NCBI GenBank assembly: GCA_016858145.1
Contig: JAEHOE010000095.1
Location: 248,001-312,000, forward strand
Reading direction: 5' to 3'
Origin: Edaphochlamys debaryana
Taxonomy: Eukaryota > Chlorophyta > Chlorophyceae > Chlamydomonadales
Length of the DNA: 64,000 nt
Part shown: piece after piece, positions 46,501 through 57,000 of the stretch
Numbering within the stretch: the first letter of the stretch is position 1
Layout: each line of letters starts with the position of its first letter
Notes under the pieces: generated by a model
Told to the model about the DNA's origin: nothing
Seen by the model: the letters and a program-made list of their open reading frames with translations, nothing else
The model's database searches: none
Translations under genes and position numbers: made by a program

Positions 46501-47214
46501 ATCTTCCACATGACCGCCCAGGGGAGCACGTGCGGACCCGGCAGCCGCCAGCGCAACGGCGGGGTTGCGCTGAGATCCAGCATCGGCGGCGGCAGCTCGA
46601 CGCTGCGCGCCTGCCCCGTCCCACGCGCCGGGGCGACGCTGCGTTACCTCGTGTGGCTGGCGGAGCGGGAGCTGCCCGCCGCCCTGGCGGCGGCGGAGGC
46701 AGGCAGCGGCGGCGGAGGCGGAGGCGGTGCTGGCGGCGGCGCGACGTCGGGGAAAGGGTGGGGCGCGGGCCGACGCCTGCTAGCCAAGCTGGGCCTCCGG
46801 TCCGCCACGGCCTCGGCGTCGTCTTCCGGATCGCTACCCAGATCGAGATCCAGGTCCACGTCCGGATCTGGATCTGGATCTAGCGGCGACGCGAAGCTGG
46901 ACAAGGCCGTCGCCAAGGCGCTGGCCCGATCCCTGGTGGCAGCTGCCGCCGGCTTCTCATCGCTCCGGAACCTGCCCATGAGCTCAGACCACCCCTTCTG
47001 GGCCGACGCCTGCCCGGGGGCGGTGGCGCTGGCGGGGCTGTGCGAGCTGGAGGGCGGGGCGGGGGCGGCGGGGGGCCCGGGCGGCGGGGCTCCCGGGCTG
47101 CAGGTGCGGCCCTCGCCCCAGCTGCAGGCGGTGCTGCGGGGGGAGGCGTGGGCGCAGGCGCTGGCAAAGGCAGTGGCGCAGGCGTCGGGTTCGGCGGCTG
47201 GAGGAGGCCCTTGA
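43511..47214 (+). CDS. DUF1399 / glycine-rich domain protein (GRDP-like)
   Basis: Exons 43511-43667, 44317-44615, 44791-45095, 45227-45342 and 45506-47214 join in phase to 861 residues; a start at 43454 would add 19. Residues ~15-150 match the first DUF1399 module: DLVMETGQALSLLVATDLYPLG, then YSGPWAELAVRRYTRYWLPLL, then PPLDVALVWLLHRASDIDAYVDDC. A second module lies at about 225-330: YYRFLLLAQRYQYESLLFPPDVQLVWWAHKAHNSAYLAD, cut short here, with RRTADLYEEEYGLPYD after it. Plant GRDPs are linked to stress and osmotic responses and may bind RNA; the biochemical role of DUF1399 is unknown. The usual WHxH signature is altered in both modules (WLLH, WWAH). The remaining ~530 residues are Ser/Gly/Ala-rich with a Gln/His-Ser stretch near 45970-46030 and no RNA-recognition motif. 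No transit peptide is evident. Confidence 0.75.
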
Positions 47215-47949
47215 GCAGCGGTCCGTGCGTCAATGTCTAGGCCGTTTGGTTGGCCGGGTTCACCACCGTTTGGTCCATGGCTTGATGCGGCCAGCGCTGT
47301 CCGGCTAGTGGCTTGGGGCGGCTTGCTCCGTGGCGTCAGGCGGGAGAAGAAGCGAGGCAAACAGATTCATACCATGATTTGTTGAGCAGCGGGTCACCAG
47401 ACTGTGGCTGTGCGCCAGGTGCATGGCATCTGGGCTCGCTGCGTGGCCGACGTGCATGCTGCAGCTATTGCATGGAAAAATTTTGGAAGCCTGAAGACGA
47501 GGAGGGCGAAGATGAGGAGGGGCAGAGGTGAGGAGCAGCGGGGGTTGATGGTACCCCGCTCCTGCCACCCACGCATGGGTGAGGATGGGTGCAGCAGTGG
47601 AGGCACACGCACGCGAGGCATGACCAGCTGCGCCTGTCAGCTGTGGACCTCTTGGTTTGACGCACGCTTGAGAGCTGCTCCTGGCGGGGCCACCGGCTTG
47701 CGGTGGCTTTCCGCGAGCTGGTGAATTCATACTGTTTCCTTAACTATGCACTTTTACAAGTAGCTTATCAGGCCCTGGTGCGCCGAACCAGGCCGAACGG
47801 TGTCTTAACTGCGGTTGGAGCCTGGGATGAATGCATGCGTCAGGCTGCATGTGCAGACATAGACTAGGGTTGCGACTGTTTGGCTTTCGGCTTGCTGGCT
47901 TTGCAGCATTTGATAACACCCCCGAGCAAGAAAGGCAGGGTATTTTTGC

Positions 47950-47954
47950 TGTAA
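47950..47954 (+). terminator. Candidate polyadenylation signal TGTAA for the DUF1399 gene
   Basis: First plus-strand TGTAA after the stop codon, at a distance of about 740 bp. Motif-only evidence. Confidence 0.4.
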
Positions 47955-50390
47955 TCGAGGAATTCCGGTCGGGGCTAGCTAGAACTGGACGCATCTGCAC
48001 ACACGAACATAGCACAAAGGTGGAGGCAGCAGGAAGGATTGGATGATGGAACCGCGTTCTCGAGGGAAGTCAAGTGATCCAGATTGCTTTGCGTTTTAAT
48101 GTAAGCCTGGACCGGGTGGATGGAGCGTGTTCTTGCCTATACCCCTGCCCCGGCGTTTTGAGCGAAAGGTTTGGCCGAAATAGGGCAATGCCAGGGCCCT
48201 TTGAGTCTAGACGCACAAAGCATACGTTTCCGGTTTGCATGGGCAGGTATGGAAGGCTTCGTCGCTAGCTGTGACCTGTTGGCTCGTGATGAGGGTATTG
48301 TCCCTGGCCTGGGCGCCGGGCATAAGCCCAGCAATCACCTGCCATGGGTTGATGTGCTTCGTTTCAAATACCCTTAAAATGCGGTTGGTAAGGTTGATTG
48401 GGTTGGTTAGGATTGTTTGGCGCCCTTCTGCCTCATCATGATGAGGGGCTTATCGGTATCAGGGATTGGAACACGACGGCTCCATGACAGGCTTATCAGG
48501 ACCACTTTGGAAACGGAGATAACACATGGATTGAGGCCTGATACGGCCAGCTCCGTGCAGCTGCCGCCGCCTTACCGTGGCGCCAGCTGGCGGCTTCTTT
48601 CATGGGTTGCCAGCTAACCTTGCACAATTCTCTGAGGGCAGTCGCGACACGGTGCACTTGCTCTAAGCTCGATGGACCATAATCATCCCGGATGGCTTGG
48701 ACCAGGCCTCTTGGACCGGCGGGGAGAGTTTGCTACTCACACTTCAGTCCGCATAGCATCATGGGTCAGGGCGTGCCGTGCGGTAGTAGCGCGTAAGCTG
48801 TGAAGCTATAAAGGTTGATGGGCCAGCAGGCTCCCTGCGGGGAGGGCCCAATGTGGTGTTCATAAGGCCACTGGCTGGGCTGGCCAGTTCGTGGTGGGGA
48901 GAGATTTGGTGAGGGATTCTTCTCTATACGACTCGGGCTCAGGTTGCGCAAACCTGGCGTGGTGACCAGTTTGCCGCTGTGCTGAGCATGCGGTTAGTTG
49001 CCGACGCACGGAGGAGGGGCGCCACACACCCTCCAGTCCGCAAGAGTTCTAATTTGAACTCGTTTGTGTGGTGGCTTATACCTACCGTAGTAGCAAGTAG
49101 CGCGGTGGGATGTCCTGGATATCAATGTAATCATTGCGGAGGCCTTGTCCACGTTCCCATGAGCGGGCTCAGCCATGCCGTGCGAGGCGGAGGCGGCGGG
49201 GTGGTCATGGCAGAGCAGGTTGACAGCGAGCCGAGCGAGGCCCGCCCCTTGGCCCCTGCCTGAGCCGTGTTCGGTGATCTAGCTATGTGCCCGTGGCTGA
49301 TGGGAGGGGCGCAACTCGATGACCGGGGCTTGGGCAGCAACACACAGGCTCGCGCCTTGTTCGCGGGCTAATGCGGTGCAGAGCCCGCTTTAGCTTGAGC
49401 AGCCTTCCGCGACGCCACCGGGTCTCTGCTCTGGGTTTGCGGTGCTGCCATGCAAGCTGTTATCAACCAAGGAGTTACAACAAGGAAGGGAGGGGCAGAG
49501 TTTCCCGGCAGCGTCAGGGGCAACGTTCAACTGTTACAGCAGTGCCTACAGTTGCTGCTACTGCACGCTACTTTCAATCACAACGCCCCACCAGCTAACG
49601 AACACATGGGACACAATCAGTGGGCCTCAAGGGCTCTGCAGTCCATCCTCACAAAGACTACCCTGGAGAGACAGACGCCAGCGTCTGCTGTTAACACAGG
49701 ATATGCCACGAGCATCTCCCTCTCCCAGAAACCGGGATGGGGCGCAGCATAGGCCCGACAGTCCAGTCTGCACGTGCGTACGTACGTAAGGGGTTGTTGA
49801 CCACGGAAAAGCCTGTGCCTCGTCGTACTGCCGTACACCCAGCCACTCACGCACACCATACGTGCCGTACCTTGGCCGGAACACGGAACATGCAACTCGG
49901 TTCGCGGGCCTGCTTTAGGACAACTGGCCTTCATAGACGGCCGAAAACCACATCCTTCTATCCATCCTGAAACACTCCGCCCACAACCCGCATTCGTTCA
50001 TATGTCACACGCGCTTCCGCCGACGACAGGCGAGCATGACGTGAAAAGCTTCCGCCGCCCCCGCGCGACAGAACGCATCCGAAATCCTCCTCTCACCAGC
50101 GCCGCACCAAAGCCGCACCCTGCCTGTTGTGGGGAACACGAGCGGCGACCTCAGCGCCCCAAACCGGGTTCTCTTCTCTGCCTTTCCCTGCCCTTGCGTG
50201 ACTCCTTGCCCCATGCCTTCATGCCCTCTGCCTACTGCCATCCGCCTCACCGGCCGCCACCGCTGTGTGACACGCGGCCGGGTGCAAACTGCTTTGGTTG
50301 CGAATGGGTTGCGGAAGGGAAACCCGCCGGCGCCAAGCCGAGGCCTGCGGCGGCCGGGGCCCTTGGCTTATCGCTCACGCACACTCCTGC

Positions 50391-50520
50391 CACATCGAGC
50401 CCCATCGAGCCCCATCGAGCCCCATCGAGCCCCATCGAGCCCCATCGAGCCCCATCGAGCCCCATCGAGCCCCATCGAGCCCCATCGAGCCCCATCGAGC
50501 CCCATCGAGCCCCATCGAGC
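50391..50520 (+). repeat. CCCATCGAGC minisatellite, 13 copies
   Basis: Twelve perfect tandem copies of the 10-bp unit CCCATCGAGC follow one copy with a single change (CACATCGAGC). A 10-bp period is not a multiple of three, so a reading frame across it cycles through all three frames and yields a ten-residue peptide repeat; this is a by-product and not evidence of coding. Confidence 0.97.
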
Positions 50521-51319
50521 TAAAGGAGAAAGTCCTGGTGTTGTGAAACCCGTAATCCTCATCTCACAGACACGCCGACACGACCGGAAGCCGCCGTACG
50601 GTAAAACGCCTACCCAGCTAAAACCAGGCTGGAAACCATCTCCTGGGCAGCAACCTCAGATTGCGGGGCACCCGCGCAAACGCGCCGAAAAGGGGCGCTA
50701 CAATGCATCACATGCGGACGGGAGAACACGCACCCACGCCCGGTCTGTGGGGGCGTGGGCTGAGGGCACGGCAACGGATGCCTTGTTAAGCCTATAGCGC
50801 TACCAAAACCCGTGACCAGAAGCACAATTGCAACAACTACCGGCGACTACCGATCAGCGAGCAGCTTCTCAAGCCCAGCCACTCGCACAGAAAAAACTCA
50901 GGCTCGTTGGAGCTATGGGCAGGCGGCGGCGGTCGGCCCCTGCCGCTTTGCCGGGGCCGACGGCTGCCGGCGCGTGCCTCTTCACCACGTGATCGCCGTA
51001 CGCCGCCGTACAGGCAGGCGCCTCATTCACCCCCGCCCCCTGCCATCGATGACCCTCGTGCACATGACTCACAGCCCCGAAGCCTTACTCATGCCGTACG
51101 CGCCTTCCGCCCTCTGTACACGCGGCAGTGGTCGGCGCCGGCTTTCCATCTCTACCTTGCTTGTGGGGGCCCGGGGTTAACTTCTCTTCAGAGTAAGTTT
51201 CTCTCCTCTGCCCAAGATCTCGCATACAACCTGCTACTCCTGTCGGAGGCTCGTACCCCGGATCCTGTCCAAACTCCGGGTCCTCCTCGGATCTCATCTG
51301 ATCTGATCTCGGATCGCGT

Positions 51320-53483
51320 TCAACCGCTCAGGCCCATGGCCTCGTAGATGCTCTCGGCCTCCACCCGGATCAGGCCCGGCCGGGACGGGTCGAGCCCATG
51401 GTAGGCCCGCACGGGGCCCAGCAGCGGGAACAGGGCCCTGACAGGGGGGGAAGGAGGTAGGCGAAAGGGCGCGAGAGGGAGACGGATGACGGTGGGGCGA
51501 GGCAAAGTCCACGCACAAGAGTAATGACCTCTACCAAACCTAGAACAGCTTGCCGCTGCCACATTCCCTAAGCACCGCAGGCCCAGCCCCTGCCCCACAG
51601 CCCTCGGCCCTCCAGCCCTCCCCCGCCACCCTCCCTCTCCCCCCTCTCCCCCCCTCACCGGTGCTCCGCCGGCGCCTCCGGCCCCACCCCCAGCAGCTCC
51701 CCGATCCGCCCCTCGAGCACCAGCGCCACGGCGGGGCGCACGTGCAGCTCGGAGCCCTCCAGTACGGCACCCACGTGACCGGCACCCCCCATGTGACCGC
51801 TGCCCATGTGGCCGGCGGCGGCGGAGCCGGAGGGGCCGGAGAGGTTGGAGGCGGCGGAGAGGGAGGTGGGCGAGTTGAGGCCCGAGCCGGCGGCGGCGGC
51901 CGCCGCTGCCGCGGCGGCGGCGGCGGTGGATGCGTCGGGGGACTGGATGTCCACCCAGGGGCCCAGCAGGCGGACGCCGGCGCTGCGGGAGGTGCAGGAG
52001 CATGCAGTGAGGGAGCAGGGAGGGGTCAACAGAGTGGAGAGTGAGGGGAGGGGCTGAGCGCCGCACAGTGCGTTTGGGAGGGCACGCACTGACGTAGCGT
52101 GCTCCAGGTTAAAAAGGAGGAGAGGGGTGAGCCCCCCGCGGCGCACGTTGGCATGGAGGCGTGCTCCGGCCAGCCCAACCGCCCAACCGCCACAACCGCC
52201 AAGCCCAACCACCCCATTACTCACGCGGCGTCATCCTTAACCGTCGTGAGCCACGCCAGCAGCGTGACCATGGTCTCAATGCGGCTCATTCCCTCCAGTA
52301 CGACAATGCACCCCGCCTGGCCGCTGGTGAGGCCGGAGCCGGGGCCACCCCGCAGGGGGGAGGTGGGCACCGAGGAGGAGGCGAGGGGGGAGGAGGGCGC
52401 GGGGGAGGGCGTGGCGCGGGAGCGGCCCGCGGCCGACAGGGCCGAGGCGGAGGCGGAGGCGGAGGTGGGGGAGAACGGGTCGGCGGAGGCGGCGGCGCGG
52501 GGGCGCGTGAACCAGTGAAGCACGCCTGCGACGGTGTGGGGAGCGGGGAAAGGGAGCAGGGGTGAAATGGGGCTGGCAGCGAGAGAGAAAAGTCGCGACG
52601 AGCATCTGTGCTCTAGGCACTCCTGCCTCGCTCCTGGAGGTCAAGCCCCTGCCCAACCCAGTCAGGCTGTGCCCCCGTTTTCCCTTTTCCTCCCCTTCCC
52701 CCTCACCCGTGTCGTGTGCCTCCTCCGCCAGAGCCACGGCGTGCCGCAGCCCCTCCACGCCCCCCCGTACGACAAGCACCTCGTACAAGATGCGGTACAG
52801 ATCCGGGGAGCGGGCGAGATCCGGGCAGGCCTGGGCGGAAGGGAGCAGGCACGGTGGGCGTCGAGGGACGGTGTGGTCTCGTGGAGGTCGCGCTGGGGCG
52901 CAGAGAGGCAGCCGACTACGCCTCACCCCACCCAAACATGCTCTGCAACTTCCCAGCACTTCCAAACCCTCCCCCCTTACCCCCTCTCCTCTCCCCCTCC
53001 CTCCCCTTCGAACCCCCCCTCCTCACCGTCTGCAGCCAGGCGAACATGCTAAGCGCCTCCCCCCACGCCCCCGCCTCGTCCTTGGCGGCCAGCAGGGCCA
53101 GGAACAGCAGCTGCGTGGCGCCCCCCTCCTTGAGGCCCTGTACGAGCTCGTCCACCACGTGGGACGAGGCGGGGCCGGATCCCACCAGGACCTGACAGGG
53201 GGGGCAGACACAGGGGGGGTAGAGGTGAGGGGAAGGAGGGGGTGGGGGTGGCAGACAGGAGCGGGACAGGATGGAGGCCCTGGGCAAAGGTACGGACTGC
53301 GAGTGCTCGTACACCTCACGACAGATGTGCCGTACCTGCAGTACGCCGTACACGGCCGTCCACCTTCCGTCCATGGCCATGGCCTCCAGCAGGCAGCGCA
53401 GGGTGGAGGCGGGCAGCTGGGGGCCGTGCTCCTGGGGGGGGGGGGGGGGGAGGGGGGAGGGGGGAGGGGGGAGGGGGGAGGGG

Positions 53484-53563
<80 letters not shown>

Positions 53564-53968
53564 GGGGGAGAGTGGTATCGTTGGTCGCAAAGGTTGGGAC
53601 GGAGAGGGCCCGCCAGCCCCCGTGTCAAGAAGGTAGCACAAGTCCACTAGCCCCTCCACTTCCCCAGGTCAGTCCGCTGCGCACTTCATCCTCCGGTTAC
53701 AGTTATAACCGCCGTCCTCACCTGCAGCACCTTGAGCAGCTGTACGGCCTTGTCCCATGCGCGGTGCATGGCGATTGCGCGCAGCACGCCGCCCGCCACC
53801 TCCGCATCCACCCCCCCGGCGGTGGCCGGCAGGCCCCCTGCTGCTGCGCCCCCCTCCAGCCCCCCTCCTGCTGCGCCTGCTCCGCCCGCCGCGGCGGCAG
53901 CATCCTCCGAAGCTCCGCCGCTCTTCAGCGCCCCCGCGTGGGTGGCGTCGCCTGCGCCCTTGTCCGCC

Positions 53969-54011
<43 letters not shown>

Positions 54012-57000
54012 TGCCGCTGCCGCTGCCGGCGGCGGCGGCTGCCGTGGCGGCTGAGGCCGAGGATGCGGCGGAGGCGGGGGGCGCTGCGGGCATGAGCAGG
54101 AGCTGGTTGAAGAGCTCGATGCAGACGTCCACCTGAGGCGTGGGGCGGGAGGTACAGGGATGGGTTCGGAATGGGGGAGTGGGGGAGGGTAGTGATGGGG
54201 AAGACGGGTATGGTGGGGTATGGTGGGGTATGGTGGGGTATGGTGGGGTATGGACGGGTATGGTGGGGTATGGAGGGGTATGGTGGGGTGAAGTATTGTG
54301 AGTGGGAGTCTCGAAGTAAGCTCAGGTAAGCTCAGGGAAGGTTCAGGGCGTTAGGAGGGCAGGGCTGGTTGAAGAGCTTAACCTGCCGTACTGCCGTACC
54401 CAGATCTGCCGTACCCACCTCTCCCACGGCCGCGAAGGCTCCGATCATGGCCCGGCGGCAGGCGACGTCGGGGTGGAGGTGGGGGTACATCTGGGGGGAG
54501 GGGGGGAAAGAAAGGATCAAGGATCGTTTAGATATCGTTTGACGGCGTGCTTCCTCTCCCTTAGGGAAGACGCGAGGTAGGCGGGTTTGGCGCTGGCAGG
54601 CGGGTGTCGGTTTCGTTGAACCCGCAAAAGAGAGTGGACGTGTAAGTCATGTGAGGAGCATGGAGCCCTCCCAAGCCCTCCAAGCTCCTCACAAGACTCA
54701 CACGCCCCACTCTCTTTTGCGGGTTCATCCGAGGCGGTTGGGGAGGTTACCGGTATGGACGCTTCATCTCAAGAGTCCAGGATCGCTAGACAACCGTCTA
54801 ACGGCGTGCCTCCTCTCCTCTTTCCTCCTCCCCCCCCTCCTCTAAGTAACCCACCCTTACCCTTAGTAACGCCCTCAGCTCCTGCATGTGCTGCGCCAGG
54901 CCCCTTGCCCCCCTCCCCCCCTCTTGCCTCCCCCCCCAAAGGGACCCCCCCTAAAGGGACCCACCCTCAGCAGCGCCCTCAGCTCCTGCATGTGCTGCGC
55001 CAGGCCCCTTGCCCCCCTCCCCCCCTCCCCCCCTCTTGCCTCCCCCCCCAAAAGGGACCCCCCCTAAAGGGACCCACCCTCAGCAGCGCCCTCAGCTCCT
55101 GCATGTGCTGCGCCAGGCCCCTTGCCCCCCTCCCCCCCCTCCCCCCCTCTTGCCTCCCCCCCCCCAAAGGGACCCCCCTAAAGGGACCCACCCTCAGCAG
55201 CGCCCTCAGCTCCTGCATGTGCTGCGCCAGGCCCCTTGCCCCCCTCCCCCCCTCTTGCCTCCCCCCCCCAAGGGGACCCCCCCTAAAGGGACCCACCCTC
55301 AGCAGCGCCCTCAGCTCCTGCATGTGCTGCGCCAGGCCCAGCAGGGCGCTGGCGGCGGCCTCGGTGGCGGCGCCGTCGCCGGCGGCGGCGCTGGCGGCGG
55401 CCGCCTCCGCCGCCTCCCGCAGCGCCGCGAACAAAGTCGTGAACATGGCCACGTTGGGGCGTACGGCAGAGTCGGGCCTGTAAGTAATTGGGACGAGCGA
55501 TGTACCGTAAGCTGCCATCTCTGGACTGGAGCTGTTGGTAGCATGCGCTACGCATCTGGTCGTACTCGGTCAACGCTGGAGCACTCGGCCAAAGCCTGGC
55601 ATCCCCGCCAGACTCGACTCATTCGCTGCCGTACTCACCGGCAGACGTACGCGACGACGTTGAAGGCGTCCTCCCAGCGCTGCAAGTTGCCGTACGCCGC
55701 CACCAGATGCGCGTACGACGTGATGGAGGGGGCCAGGCCGCCGCCGCCCTGCAGCTCCCCGAACAGGGAGATGACCTGACAGGGGGGCAGGGCAGGAGTG
55801 GAGGGGGGAGGGGGGCGGGTGAAGTTGGACGCGGGTTAGCGCAGGTAGGCTGGTAGAGCAGAAGCCCCCCGCAAGCATGACAACCGGAAAGGGTGGGGCG
55901 CAAAGGGTTTGCGAGAAGGAATTGTCTGAGCGCCTCACAGTGCTGCCATCCCCCGGAGATCGTGTGCCGTACGCTCGTACCTGATCCGGCATGCGCCTCT
56001 CCAGGTAGCCCCCCATGAGGGTGTTGAAGGTGATGGTGTTGGGGCGGCAGGCGCCCCCCGGGCGGAGCAGGGAGCGGAAGAAGCCCACGGCCGCGTCCCA
56101 CTCGCCCTGACAGGGGGGGGGGGGGGGGGGGGAGAGGGAGAGGGGGGGAAGGGACAGGTGGGTGAGGGAGAGGGCAGCGGGAGGGCGGAGGGAGGGGAAT
56201 GCGCTGCTGTGGCAGGGGGTGCGCAGGGGCGTCCCTCAACAGCACAGAAGCCACCCCACTTGCCAACCACCAACCACCAACCGCCAACCGCCAACTACCT
56301 GCTTGATCAGCGCCGCCAGGTAGGCGTTGGCGCAGGTCACGTGCACCTCCAGCCCCGAGGCGCGCAGCCAGCCCCAGACCTGACGGGGGGAGGGGAACGG
56401 GTGGGGGTTGGTCAACACGGCTCTGTCGAAGCTTAAACGAGAGAGGGGTTACAGCCGCTGATGGGGACGGGGATGGAGACATCCCAACCCCAACCCCACC
56501 TCGATCACGCGCGCGGATGCGCCCGCGTCCGCAGCGATGCAGACCAGGGTGCCGTACGTGGCAACGGTGGGCTCGATCCCGCGCCGCCGCATGAGCGCGT
56601 ACACCTTGAAACCCAGCTCGACCTGTACGGCATGTGTACGACAGATGAGTAGCACGGCATGGATCAGGGCACATGACTGCTGCGTTGACGTGGCTTGCTG
56701 TGGCCGTGTGGGGACCATGTCCATTGCTACCCTGCGGGCTGTGGGCCCATGGCTGCGACTGCCGCTGCTATCTTTCAGCGCCCAGGCCCAAGCCCAGGCC
56801 CAGGCCCAGACCGTCCCCTTGTAACCACGATGCATCAACAGACCAGGCCGCACGGACGACCGGCCCCCTTGCCATCCCAGGCCCAGGCCCCAATCCCAGG
56901 CCCAGGCAGGTCCAGGCCCACCCACCTGTCCCGCGTTGCCGCATGCCTTGATGACTGTGTTGTACGACACGATGTCGGGGCACAGCTCGCCGCCGATCTG

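Larger units (their letters stand above)
47215..51319. other. 4.1 kb without a supported gene
   Basis: The DUF1399 gene ends at one side and the minus-strand PPR gene at the other, so this is a convergent intergenic space. A TGTAA at 47950-47954 suits the upstream gene. For the PPR gene the nearest minus-strand TGTAA copies are at 49534-49538 and 49475-49479, which would mean a 1.8 kb 3' UTR. Open frames are short and lack splice-site support. The only strong structure is the 10-bp minisatellite at 50391-50520. Confidence 0.5.

Noticed and set aside
47831..48046. Small protein in the gene desert
   Set aside because: No ATG context, splice sites, repeats or recognisable motif; similar short frames occur throughout the region.
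50391..50520. CRISPR-like array
   Set aside because: Direct tandem repeat without unique spacers, in a eukaryotic genome.
50002..50797. Frames giving an IEPHRAPSSP-type peptide repeat
   Set aside because: A 10-bp repeat yields the same peptide in all three frames; no flanking exons or domains.
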